A DNA stretch of 64,000 bases from an uncultured Collinsella sp. (GTDB taxonomy: Bacteria; Actinomycetota; Coriobacteriia; Coriobacteriales; Coriobacteriaceae), in assembly GCA_958447915.1 (NCBI GenBank), contig CAUDCB010000001.1:1-64000 (forward strand), read 5' to 3'. This document shows positions 8,310 through 16,175 of the stretch, in pieces (the first letter of the stretch is position 1; each line of letters begins with the position of its first letter). The position numbers and the translations under genes are program-made. A model generated the notes under the pieces. It saw nothing but the letters and a program-made list of their open reading frames with translations. It ran no database searches and was not told the origin of the DNA.

Positions 8310-9221
8310 CTACGAACGCGCCGCGACCAGCAGCTCTGCCGTCGCCGCCCAACCGTCGACAATTTTGCCACGCGTAACGAAAGCGTTCTCGCAAGCAGCC
8401 AAGAACTCGGGCGCGCCGGCGCTCGTCAGGCCATTCTCGACCAAGCAGAACGTGCCCACGTGATCGGCCATGTAGAAGTCGGACTCGGAATCGCCGAGTG
8501 CGAGCGTCTCCTCGCGCTCGATCCCCAGGTGCTCGCAGAAGCGCGCAATGGCGACGCCTTTGTTGAGGCCCGCGGGGTTGATGTTGAATGCGCGACCGTC
8601 CTCGACGCGATCGAGCTCGAGCGTCGTCGGCTTGGACAGGTGAGTCAGATGGCCATTGCAAGCCCAGATCAGACCGCAGCCGGCCTCGTCCAGGATGGCC
8701 TGGACCTCATCGTCAGGCACATCGCCGCGCATGCCGACGGTGACCTCACGGTATTTGTAGCCGGTCGACATGTCGTTGTGATACTCGATCTTGTGCGGCC
8801 AGCGGGCGAGGATCTTCTCGCACACGCCGGTCTGCTCGATCACCTGGTGCGGAGTAAGGCCGCAGACGGGGTCGTAAGGCATGTCGCCGGTCAGATACTC
8901 CCAATCGTTGGCCTTGAGGTCGTACATGACCAGGCCGCCCATCTCACCAATGTAGGAGTTGAGGCCGAGCACGCGCGCGTCCTCGTGGATCATTGTGCGG
9001 TTGCGGCCCGAGGTGGGAACCACCTGAATACCAGCGCGAGCGAGCGCCACGACGGCCTCGACGAGTTTGGTCGAAGGGTTGCCGTCGTTGTCGCGCAGCA
9101 CGCACGAGCCGGGTGCGAGCATCGTGGCATCCAGGTCGGTAAAGACGTACTTGACCTTGGCCAAGCGCTCGCGCATCTCGCCCGAAAGCTCGGCAACGGT
9201 CGGCAGGGTGTTGTGGGACAT
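8310..9221 (-). CDS. HAD-superfamily phosphatase, Cof/MPGP-like
   Basis: A 303-residue haloacid-dehalogenase-fold hydrolase with a large inserted cap, of the type that dephosphorylates sugar phosphates. The start at 9221 (MSHNTLPTV) has CGGAG upstream; an in-frame ATG at 9263 lacks one. Motif I is DLDATM at 29-34, with Ala where most members have Gly. Motif II is PTSGRN, and the acidic motif IV is LALGDSESDF. The substrate cannot be told from sequence. It lies between murE and murI but no functional tie is evident. Confidence 0.75.
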   Translation of the reverse strand: MSHNTLPTVAELSGEMRERLAKVKYVFTDLDATMLAPGSCVLRDNDGNPSTKLVEAVVALARAGIQVVPTSGRNRTMIHEDARVLGLNSYIGEMGGLVMYDLKANDWEYLTGDMPYDPVCGLTPHQVIEQTGVCEKILARWPHKIEYHNDMSTGYKYREVTVGMRGDVPDDEVQAILDEAGCGLIWACNGHLTHLSKPTTLELDRVEDGRAFNINPAGLNKGVAIARFCEHLGIEREETLALGDSESDFYMADHVGTFCLVENGLTSAGAPEFLAACENAFVTRGKIVDGWAATAELLVAARS

Positions 9222-9328
9222 GGTTACTCCGTTTACGTAGAAGGGTTTGGACTTGGACGGCATGTTTTGATTGAGGGAACACGCTTATGGCGACAGCGCA
9301 CTCAGGGCGCCGCCGCCATCATGGTTCA

Positions 9329-10891
9329 TTAGTCAAACTGGGTAACATCGATTAGGCGATTGGCCAGCGAAAGGTCGCTCTCGATGGGCACGAACTCGTC
9401 GCCCACGTGCATGAGCTCCTCGTCACCCTTTGCCAGCAGCAGGACAATGGTGGGAGCATCGGGGTTGACGTACTCCTCGCGCGCCGCCTTGAACGCCGCA
9501 TGCACAGCGGCTTCGCGATCGAGGATGATCTTGTTCGGCGTATCGTCGGGAACATGTTCGGCAAGCTCGCGACAGACCTTCATCGGGTCCTCGTGAGCCG
9601 GGTCCTCGTTGGCAAAGATCATCAGGTCGGAATATGGTGCGGCCTCGCGCGGAAGCTGCTCGCGGCGCTCCTGCGCCTTGCCGCCGGCAGCGCCAAACAC
9701 TGCGATGACCGGGCTGACGGGAAACGCGCGCTTCACCGACGAGAAAAGCGAGCGGAACGAAAGCTGGTTGTGCGCGTAGTCGACGACACAAATCACGCGG
9801 CCGTCCTTCGACTCCACGACCTCCATACGGCCCGGCACACGCAGTTTGGAGAGGCCCTTCTTGATAGCCTCGATACCGATGCCGATCTCGCGCGCGGCGG
9901 CGATAGCGACCAGCGCGTTCTCCACGTTAAAGTCGCCCGCGATGCCCAGCAGGACCTTCTCCCCCGCCTCGGACTCGTCGGCACACAGGCCATGCAAGTT
10001 GAACTCGATGCTAAAGCCGACCATGCGTACGTCGCTCGCCCACAGGCTTGCCTCGGGATGCTCGACGCCAACGGTCACCAAGCGCTCGGCCGTCGACGCT
10101 GCCTCCAGCACACGGTCGACCTCTTCGGTGCCCAGATTCACCACGGCGGTCTTTGCCTGGTCAAAGATCCTGAGTTTGCTCTCAAAATAATCCTCAAACG
10201 TGGGGTGTTCGATCGGCGAGATGTGGTCGCGGCCGATGTTGAGGAAGCACGCCACGTCAAATGGCAGGTTCTCGACGCGCTGGTACTTGAGCGCCTGGCT
10301 CGAGACCTCCATGACCATGGACTGGCGACCGGACGTGCGGCAGTTGGCGATATGGCGCCAGACCTCGGGGGCCTCGGGCGTAGTATTGGTGCTCTCATAG
10401 CACTCGATACCATCGTCGGTACTCACCGAGCCGATCATGCCGCAGGACTCGCCCGCCGCCTTGATGATGGACTGGAGCATAAAAGCGGCCGTGGTCTTTC
10501 CCTTGGTACCGGTGATGCCCACGATCTTGACGTCGTGGTCGGGACGGTCGTAGACCTCCGGCGGCAACAGGGCCATGGCCGTGCGAACGCTATCAACAAC
10601 CAGCATCGCAGCACCGCTCTCCTGCGCCAGCGGCTCCAGAGACTCGACCAGCGACTCCTCGCACACAAATACGACGGCGCCCGCATCGAGCGCCATGCTC
10701 AAAAACGCGGGCTTAAAGGCAGCACCTTTGCAAAAGAACACGTCACCTGCCGAGACCGAGCGCGAATCAAACGAGCAGCCGGTCACGGCACGCTCGTCAA
10801 CCTGCTCTGATGCGCGCAGCTCGCCGCACACATCGAGCAGCTTGGCAAGCGTATCAACTGTGGTCACGGTCGCGGAATCCGAATGGTGCAT
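9329..10891 (-). CDS. murE: UDP-N-acetylmuramoyl-tripeptide synthetase, Lys/Orn-type MurE
   Basis: MurE adds the third residue to UDP-MurNAc-L-Ala-D-Glu. The 520 residues show the Mur-ligase ATP loop GITGTKGKTT, the STNTTPEAPE substrate site, the carbamylated-lysine region (EVSSQALKYQRV) and VVDYAHNQLSF. The specificity loop reads FANEDPAHEDP. The meso-diaminopimelate enzymes have DNPR here, while the Staphylococcus lysine enzyme has DNPA, so a diamine without a second carboxylate (Lys or Orn) is expected. That fits the ornithine-containing wall reported for Collinsella. The ATG at 10891 follows AAAGGTG. Confidence 0.92.
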   Translation of the reverse strand: MHHSDSATVTTVDTLAKLLDVCGELRASEQVDERAVTGCSFDSRSVSAGDVFFCKGAAFKPAFLSMALDAGAVVFVCEESLVESLEPLAQESGAAMLVVDSVRTAMALLPPEVYDRPDHDVKIVGITGTKGKTTAAFMLQSIIKAAGESCGMIGSVSTDDGIECYESTNTTPEAPEVWRHIANCRTSGRQSMVMEVSSQALKYQRVENLPFDVACFLNIGRDHISPIEHPTFEDYFESKLRIFDQAKTAVVNLGTEEVDRVLEAASTAERLVTVGVEHPEASLWASDVRMVGFSIEFNLHGLCADESEAGEKVLLGIAGDFNVENALVAIAAAREIGIGIEAIKKGLSKLRVPGRMEVVESKDGRVICVVDYAHNQLSFRSLFSSVKRAFPVSPVIAVFGAAGGKAQERREQLPREAAPYSDLMIFANEDPAHEDPMKVCRELAEHVPDDTPNKIILDREAAVHAAFKAAREEYVNPDAPTIVLLLAKGDEELMHVGDEFVPIESDLSLANRLIDVTQFD

Positions 10892-10952
10892 CTTTCACCT
10901 TTCTCAGCCATTTGGCAGGGACGATTTTTATAGTAACTGAAACGCACCCACG

Positions 10953-10980
10953 CAAAAACGGCTCCCGGAGGAGCCGTTAC
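10953..10980 (-). terminator. Rho-independent terminator of asnB
   Basis: On the minus strand AACGGCTCC and GGAGCCGTT pair around a 4-nt loop and run into TTTTTG. It lies 24 bases after the asnB stop. Confidence 0.85.
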
Positions 10981-11003
10981 GCGCAGGCGTTCGTAAGCCG
11001 AGG

Positions 11004-12884
11004 CTAGGCAGCCTGAACAGCGGGCTGGTCCTCGTCGATAAAGAAGCGCTTGTACCACACCAGAAACACGAGCGGCGTATAGATCTTGCGCTGGAAATCG
11101 CCCTTGCCCGCAAAGTGCAGATCGAGCAGGTGCATGAGCTCGTCGGTATCGAAGAACTCGCTTGCCCACGGCGCGGTGAAGTACTCCTTGACATAGTCGT
11201 ACCACTTTTGCTCGCGCAGCCAGTAGACAATCGGCACCGGGAAGCCCACCTTGGGACGGGTGGCCCACTCATCGGGCAGCGACTTGTTGGCAGCATGGCG
11301 GAGTACCTGCTTGTTGCCGTTCTCGTTGATGCGGTAGCGGTCGGGAATGTGCTCGGCGAACTCCATGACTTTGCGGTCCAGGAAGGGCACGCGCAGCTCC
11401 AGCGAGTGCGCCATGCACATCTTGTCGGCCTTGAGCAGAATGTCGCCCGGGAGCCACATGTTCATGTCCAGGTACTGCTTCTTGACCAGCTCGGGCTGGC
11501 CCTTCACGCGTGCGTAGATGGGTGCAGCGAGCTCAAAGGCGCCGTCGCCGGTGTTGTACTCGGGCTTGAGTACGCCGTCGACCTCGCGCTCAGGCCATAC
11601 CAAGGCCTGGCCCAGGAACGACTTCTCGGGAATCTCGGCACCCTTGACCAGAAAGTTATGGCCCTTGAAGTACGGCATATGCAGCGCCAAGTTACCGAGC
11701 GCGCGGCGAATGGACAACGGCACCATCTTTTTGTACTTGCGCACCGGAACCGTGTCCTCGTAGTAGGCGTAGCCGCCAAAGAGTTCGTCAGCGCCTTCGC
11801 CCGAAAGCACGACGGTGACGTCCTTGCGGGCCATCTCGGCCAAGAACCATAGCGGCACAGACGACAGGTTGGACTGCGGCTCGTCCATGTGATACTGAAT
11901 GTCCTCGAGTGCGCCAAAGAACTCGTCGGCGGTGATCATCTTGCGGACATTCTCGACGCCGAGCTTATCGGAAAGCTCCTTGGCGTAGTTGGTCTCGTTG
12001 AAGTTCTTGTAGTCGAAGCCCACCGAGAAGGTTTTGTCGGGCATGAGGCAAGCGGCGATGTAGCTGGAGTCGACGCCACCGGAGAGGAACGATGCGACCT
12101 TGACGTCGGCGATGCGATGGGCCTCGACGCTCTCGTGCACGACCTCGTCCAGCTCGTCGACGTACTCCTCGAACGGCTTCTCGACGGCAGAGTAATCACA
12201 ATCCCAGTAGCGCTCGATGTTCATCTTGCCGGTCGGGATGTCTACGGTGAAGTAATGCGCCGGCGGCAGTTTGTAGACACCCTCGAAGAAGGTCTCCTCG
12301 GTTGCCGAATACTGCAGCGTCATGTACGGACGCAGGGCCTTTTTGTTGACCGCCTTGTGGAAGTGTGGGTAGTCTAGGAAGCTCTTGATCTCGGATCCAA
12401 AGAGCACACCCGGCGCACCGTCGCCCGCATCGGCCATGGGATAGTAGTAGAGCGGCTTGATGCCAAAGATATCGCGGGCGCCAAAGAGCTTGTTCTTCTT
12501 CTTGTCCCAGATGACGAAGGCGTACATGCCACGCAAGCGATCGAGTACGGCCTCGCCCCACTCTTCGTAGCCGTGCAGGAGGCTCTCGGTGTCGGCGCCG
12601 CAGTGGAAGTTATAGCCCTTGGCCTCGAGCTCGGAACGGAGTTCTTGGAAGTTGTAGATCTCGCCGTTGAAGACAATGACGACGCTACCGTCCTCGTTGG
12701 CCATGGGCTGAGCGCCAGCCTCGGTCAGGTCGAGGATCGACAGGCGGCGGAAGCCCAGGGCAACGCGGCCGTCGATAAACTGACCGCCCATGTCGGGACC
12801 GCGATGGACGATGCGGTCCATCATCTTGGTGAGCACCTCGGATTGGTTATCCGTCCCACCGACAAAACCGACAAAACCGCACAT
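11004..12884 (-). CDS. asnB: Asparagine synthase (glutamine-hydrolysing)
   Basis: AsnB makes asparagine from aspartate using glutamine nitrogen and ATP. The 626 residues contain an N-terminal class II glutaminase domain with the catalytic Cys2 (MCGFVGF), an RGPD-type motif (HRGPDMGG) and GEIYNFQELR. The C-terminal synthetase domain has the pyrophosphate loop LSGGVDSSY and SGEGADELFGGY. The ATG at 12884 is preceded by AGGGGAT. It is monocistronic, flanked by its own terminator downstream and by tRNA-Val, transcribed away from it, upstream. No T-box leader was seen in front of it. Confidence 0.95.
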   Translation of the reverse strand: MCGFVGFVGGTDNQSEVLTKMMDRIVHRGPDMGGQFIDGRVALGFRRLSILDLTEAGAQPMANEDGSVVIVFNGEIYNFQELRSELEAKGYNFHCGADTESLLHGYEEWGEAVLDRLRGMYAFVIWDKKKNKLFGARDIFGIKPLYYYPMADAGDGAPGVLFGSEIKSFLDYPHFHKAVNKKALRPYMTLQYSATEETFFEGVYKLPPAHYFTVDIPTGKMNIERYWDCDYSAVEKPFEEYVDELDEVVHESVEAHRIADVKVASFLSGGVDSSYIAACLMPDKTFSVGFDYKNFNETNYAKELSDKLGVENVRKMITADEFFGALEDIQYHMDEPQSNLSSVPLWFLAEMARKDVTVVLSGEGADELFGGYAYYEDTVPVRKYKKMVPLSIRRALGNLALHMPYFKGHNFLVKGAEIPEKSFLGQALVWPEREVDGVLKPEYNTGDGAFELAAPIYARVKGQPELVKKQYLDMNMWLPGDILLKADKMCMAHSLELRVPFLDRKVMEFAEHIPDRYRINENGNKQVLRHAANKSLPDEWATRPKVGFPVPIVYWLREQKWYDYVKEYFTAPWASEFFDTDELMHLLDLHFAGKGDFQRKIYTPLVFLVWYKRFFIDEDQPAVQAA

Positions 12885-13055
12885 ATTCTATCCCCTCTGC
12901 TGTTGCTGGGTATCAAATCGAATCAGTAGCTTTTGAGTATACCCGAGGGTGTAAAGAGGAACGGAATGTTCAGGCAATCTCAACTGAATCAGCTCCGCGC
13001 CGACACGCACCGGTTACCTTTAATGGATATGAGGTGAATGGGGCGATTGTTTTGC

Positions 13056-13061
13056 TATACT
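13056..13061 (+). promoter_or_regulatory. -10 box of the tRNA-Val gene
   Basis: TATACT lies 10 bases before the first tRNA base, consistent with initiation at or just before the mature 5' end. No convincing -35 hexamer is visible. Confidence 0.45.
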
Positions 13062-13071
13062 CTCTCCGCAC

Positions 13072-13147
13072 GGGCGATTGGCGCAACGGTTAGCGCAGGT
13101 GCTTTACACGCACAAGGCTGGGGGTTCGAATCCCTCATCGCCCACCA
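13072..13147 (+). tRNA. tRNA-Val(UAC)
   Basis: A 76-nt cloverleaf with an encoded CCA. The acceptor is GGGCGAT/ATCGCCC, the D stem GCGC/GCGC, and the anticodon loop TTTACAC gives UAC (valine). The outermost anticodon-stem pair is a G-A mismatch. The T arm is GGGGGTTCGAATCCCTC. Its last 18 bases are duplicated 187 bases downstream. Confidence 0.92.
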
Positions 13148-13401
13148 CCGAATTGGAAACGGTCCTCGAAAGGGGACCGTTTTTGTTTGGGCCCATCGCA
13201 GAGGGATTCGAACCCGCAAGGGTGCGGAGCTGAGGAAACGCGAAGCGTTTTCCAGCGCAGCACGCGAGGAGCGGAGCGACGAAGCGGGGCGCGGGCGGCG
13301 CCAGCCGCCCGCGGACATCCCTCATCGCCCACCACCGAATTGGAAACGGTCCTTGCAAGGGGACCGTTTTTGTTTGGGCCCATTTCATGGGATTCGAACC
13401 C
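13130..13401. repeat. Direct repeat of tRNA-Val 3' end plus terminator (two copies, 187-bp period)
   Basis: Copy one spans about 13130-13215 and copy two 13317-13401. Each holds the tRNA 3' end ATCCCTCATCGCCCACCA, a terminator hairpin, GTTTGGGCCCAT and a GGGATTCGAACCC segment that is the reverse complement of a tRNA T loop. Only a few bases differ in the hairpin loop. The 101 bases between copies are GC-rich with small nested palindromes and hold no gene. This resembles a relic att-site duplication or a local tandem duplication. Confidence 0.7.
13157..13185 (+). terminator. Terminator of tRNA-Val, copy 1
   Basis: AAACGGTCC pairs with GGACCGTTT around TCGAAAGG, ending in TTTTTG. A second copy with the loop TTGCAAGG is at about 13344-13372. 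Confidence 0.88.
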
Positions 13402-13427
13402 TAAGGACCCCTTATTTCAAGGTCCGT

Positions 13428-13642
13428 GGTCAAAAAATGGCAAAAATGAGTACTGCTACTTTGCTTGCAACATATAAAAAGATAGTATTTGCTTAAGTTA
13501 CGCAACATATGTCCATTATAAGGACTAACAATTGGATCAAAATCGTGCATTCATCGCCATTTCGTCTTGCTATCTGGCCTTATTAGTCCAAAATTGCTGC
13601 TACCAAATCGGTAACAGTACTCATATTTGATGTTTTTTGACC
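13428..13642. mobile_element. MITE-like element with 32-bp terminal inverted repeats
   Basis: The left end (13428-13459) starts GGTCAAAAAATGGC and contains AATGAGTACTGCTAC. The right end (13611-13642, reversed) starts GGTCAAAAAACATC and contains TATGAGTACTGTTAC; 27 of 32 positions agree. The 215-bp body is AT-rich relative to the surroundings and has no coding potential. No clear target duplication was identified. Non-autonomous element is the favoured reading. Confidence 0.5.
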
Positions 13643-13673
13643 AGCAGGTATCCCCGCCTTAGCAAATCGATAG

Positions 13674-13738
13674 CAAAACGGGCTCCAGACCGCTAAATCG
13701 CGCCGTATATGGCACGTCCGCAGTCCGGAACCCGCTCC
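13674..13738 (-). terminator. Terminator of the argCJBD operon
   Basis: On the minus strand GCGGGTTCCGGACTGC pairs (with G-U wobble) with GCGGTCTGGAGCCCGT, followed by TTTTGC. It lies about 22 bases after the argD stop. Confidence 0.65.
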
Positions 13739-13759
13739 AAATTAAGCTATTGCGCTGTG

Positions 13760-15043
13760 TTAGGCCAAAACGTCCGACAAAATTTCGATCAGGCTGTCCA
13801 CGTCGGCTTCCTCGCAGACAAGCGGCGGCAGGAAGCGCAGTGTATGAGCTCCGGTCGCGTTAATCACAGCACCGGCCTCCAACGCTCGGGCAACAATGTC
13901 ATGCGCATCGCCCGCAGCGTCATCCAGATCGCAGCCGAGCATTAAGCCGCGACCGCGTACCTCAACCACATGCGGCAGTTTGGTGAGCTTTGCCTCCATA
14001 TAAGCACCCACCTTAGCAGCATGCTCACCATAATCGCCGCGCACGAGCGCGGAGAGCGTCGCGGCGCACGCCGCGACAGCCAAGCAGCTGCCGCCAAAGG
14101 TCGAGCCGTGGTCGCCCGGCTTAAACACGTCGGCGATCTCCTTCTTTGCCACCACGGCGCCCATGGGCACGCCATCGGCAATGCCCTTGGCAAGGCTCAT
14201 AATGTCGGGCTCCACGCCGTAGGTCTGGAATGCAAACGGCTTGCCAGAGCGGAAGATGCCACACTGGACCTCGTCGGCGATAAGAACGGCGCCCACCTCG
14301 TGTGCCAAGTCGCGCGCCGCCGCCATAAACTCCTCAGTCATGGGGTGCACGCCGCTCTCGCCCTGAATCGGCTCGAGCATCACGGCGCAGACCTCGCTTC
14401 CCAGCTGCTTAAAGATTGCACGCAGCTCATCGACATCGTTGGGCGTGCAGGCCACAAAGCCACCCGGCAGCGGACGGAAGCTGTCCTGCAGCCAATCCTG
14501 CATGGTGGCGGCAATGGTCTCGAGCGTACGGCCGTGGAAGCCACCGCGCATGCATACGATGGTGTTGCCGCCGTTACCAGCACGCTTGGCGTACAGACGC
14601 GCGAGCTTCATCGATCCCTCGTTGGCTTCGGCACCAGAATTGGCAAAGAATGTCTCCCACACTTGCTCGTCCGCAGCCGGGGCACCGAGCGCAGCGGCCG
14701 TGGTCTCATCGCCGGCGGCAATGGCATCGGCCAGAACGCACGCACCATCTACGTCGTCGTTGGCGAGCTTGGACAGCAGCGCTGCGACCTGTCCACGCTG
14801 CTCAATGTAGAAGTAATTGGAGACATGCATGAGCTTTTTGGTCTGCGCCTCGAGCGCCGAGAGCACTGCAGGGTTGCCGTGGCCCAGGCTGCATACGCCA
14901 ATACCGGCTAGAAAGTCGAGGTACTCGCGGCCATCGTCGTCGGTGAGCTTCATGCCGTGGCCTTCGACAAACTCTACCGGAGAGCGACCAAAAGTATGCA
15001 TAACGTAATGGGATTCGAGCGATTGTTGAGTTGCAAGTGACAT
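13760..15043 (-). CDS. argD: Acetylornithine aminotransferase
   Basis: ArgD is the PLP enzyme converting N-acetylglutamate semialdehyde to N-acetylornithine, the fourth arginine step. The 427 residues belong to fold-type I class III aminotransferases: SGAEANEGSMKLAR, GFHGRTLETIAATM, the VLIADEVQCG strand with the PLP-contacting Asp, and the Schiff-base lysine in MSLAKGIADG. It is somewhat longer than typical (about 400), with an insert around residues 110-130. It is the last gene of the argCJBD operon and is followed by a terminator. Confidence 0.95.
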   Translation of the reverse strand: MSLATQQSLESHYVMHTFGRSPVEFVEGHGMKLTDDDGREYLDFLAGIGVCSLGHGNPAVLSALEAQTKKLMHVSNYFYIEQRGQVAALLSKLANDDVDGACVLADAIAAGDETTAAALGAPAADEQVWETFFANSGAEANEGSMKLARLYAKRAGNGGNTIVCMRGGFHGRTLETIAATMQDWLQDSFRPLPGGFVACTPNDVDELRAIFKQLGSEVCAVMLEPIQGESGVHPMTEEFMAAARDLAHEVGAVLIADEVQCGIFRSGKPFAFQTYGVEPDIMSLAKGIADGVPMGAVVAKKEIADVFKPGDHGSTFGGSCLAVAACAATLSALVRGDYGEHAAKVGAYMEAKLTKLPHVVEVRGRGLMLGCDLDDAAGDAHDIVARALEAGAVINATGAHTLRFLPPLVCEEADVDSLIEILSDVLA

Positions 15044-15113
15044 GGGATGCCTTTCGTTGGGCGCCGTACGGCGCAGGGCTATGGGTGCAGGGACGCGACG
15101 ACCCGCGGGTCAG

Positions 15114-16094
15114 CTAGACCGTTTGGAGCTTCTCGACCTCGTCGAGGTTCTCGGTCAGACGCGCCGCAAACGTCGAAAGCGGGTGCGGATGCGTATCGAA
15201 CTCGTAGGCCGTCTCGGTGGAGTGGATCACGGTACCGACGCCAGCATCGGTCAGCAGCTCCAGCAGCAGCGAGTGCGGCGTCGTGCCGTTGATGATGTGG
15301 GCTCGGAACACGCCAGCGGTAAGCGCATCGACGGCGGCGCGCAGCTTGGGGATCATGCCCTTGTCGACCTCGCCGCCGTAGAGCATCTCATTGACCTCGT
15401 CGAGCGTCAGGTTGGAGATAAGCGAATCCTTGTCGCTAAAATCCTTGTACAGACCGTCGACATCGGTCAAGAAAATCGCCTTGTGCGCATGAAGCGCCGC
15501 CGCGACGGCGCCGGCGGCGGTGTCGGCATTGATGTTGAAGAAACCGCCGTCCTCCCCCGCCGCGACGGTAGCGATGACGGGGATGTACTCGCTATCGAGC
15601 AGGCGCTCGATATAGTCGGTGTTGACGTGCGTCACTTTGCCCACGCGGCCGAGTTCTGGGTCGAGTGGCTCGGCGATTAGGGTACCGGCGTCGCTGCCGG
15701 ACACGCCCACGGCCAGGTTGCCGTGGTGGTTGAGCGCCGCGACCAGCTCCTGATTGACCTTGCCGCCCAGTACCTCGCGCACGATATCCATGGTGGCAGG
15801 CGTGGTCACGCGCTGGCCGTTCTTAAACTCGACGGGGATGTCGTAGTGGCTGAGCGCCTCGTTGATGGCCTTGCCGCCACCGTGCACGATAACAGGGCGC
15901 ATGCCGATAATCTTGAGCAGGACGATGTCGCTCATCACGTCACGACGCAGCTGCTCGTCGACCATGGCGGCACCGCCGTACTTGATAACGACCGTCTTAC
16001 CGGTCAGGTTCTTAATCCACGGCAGCGCCTCGAACAGCAGCTGCGCGGTAACTTCGTTGGATTCGCTCGAGCGACAATCGCGTGCGAACTTCAT
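15114..16094 (-). CDS. argB: Acetylglutamate kinase
   Basis: ArgB phosphorylates N-acetylglutamate, the step usually inhibited by arginine in organisms with the cyclic pathway. The 326-residue form starts at 16094 (MKFARDCRSSESNEVTA), where GACGAGGC precedes; a longer open frame to 16166 reaches into the argJ end and has no ribosome site. Motifs are KTVVIKYGGAAM, VHGGGKAI and FLTDVDGLY. The N-terminal extension is of the kind that forms the hexameric, arginine-sensitive enzymes. Third gene of the operon. Confidence 0.94.
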   Translation of the reverse strand: MKFARDCRSSESNEVTAQLLFEALPWIKNLTGKTVVIKYGGAAMVDEQLRRDVMSDIVLLKIIGMRPVIVHGGGKAINEALSHYDIPVEFKNGQRVTTPATMDIVREVLGGKVNQELVAALNHHGNLAVGVSGSDAGTLIAEPLDPELGRVGKVTHVNTDYIERLLDSEYIPVIATVAAGEDGGFFNINADTAAGAVAAALHAHKAIFLTDVDGLYKDFSDKDSLISNLTLDEVNEMLYGGEVDKGMIPKLRAAVDALTAGVFRAHIINGTTPHSLLLELLTDAGVGTVIHSTETAYEFDTHPHPLSTFAARLTENLDEVEKLQTV

Positions 16095-16175
16095 AGTCTG
16101 CCTCGTCTTTCGTGTAGCTATCGCGCCGTACCTCGTTGCCCGCGATTGCAGCGGGACGCGCGGCACATCGGGAGT

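Larger units (their letters stand above)
13148..13759. other. 612-bp gene-free region after tRNA-Val
   Basis: The region contains the two terminator copies, a GC-rich spacer, an AT-rich inverted-repeat element (13428-13642) and the arg-operon terminator (13674-13738). Open frames here have no ribosome sites and cross the tRNA repeat, so none is called as a gene. Confidence 0.75.

Noticed and set aside
13201..13401. Second tRNA gene after tRNA-Val
   Set aside because: Only T-loop-like fragments and a 3' end are present; no full cloverleaf can be folded.
13038..13496. 152-codon open frame over tRNA-Val and its repeat
   Set aside because: Overlaps a tRNA gene and two terminators.
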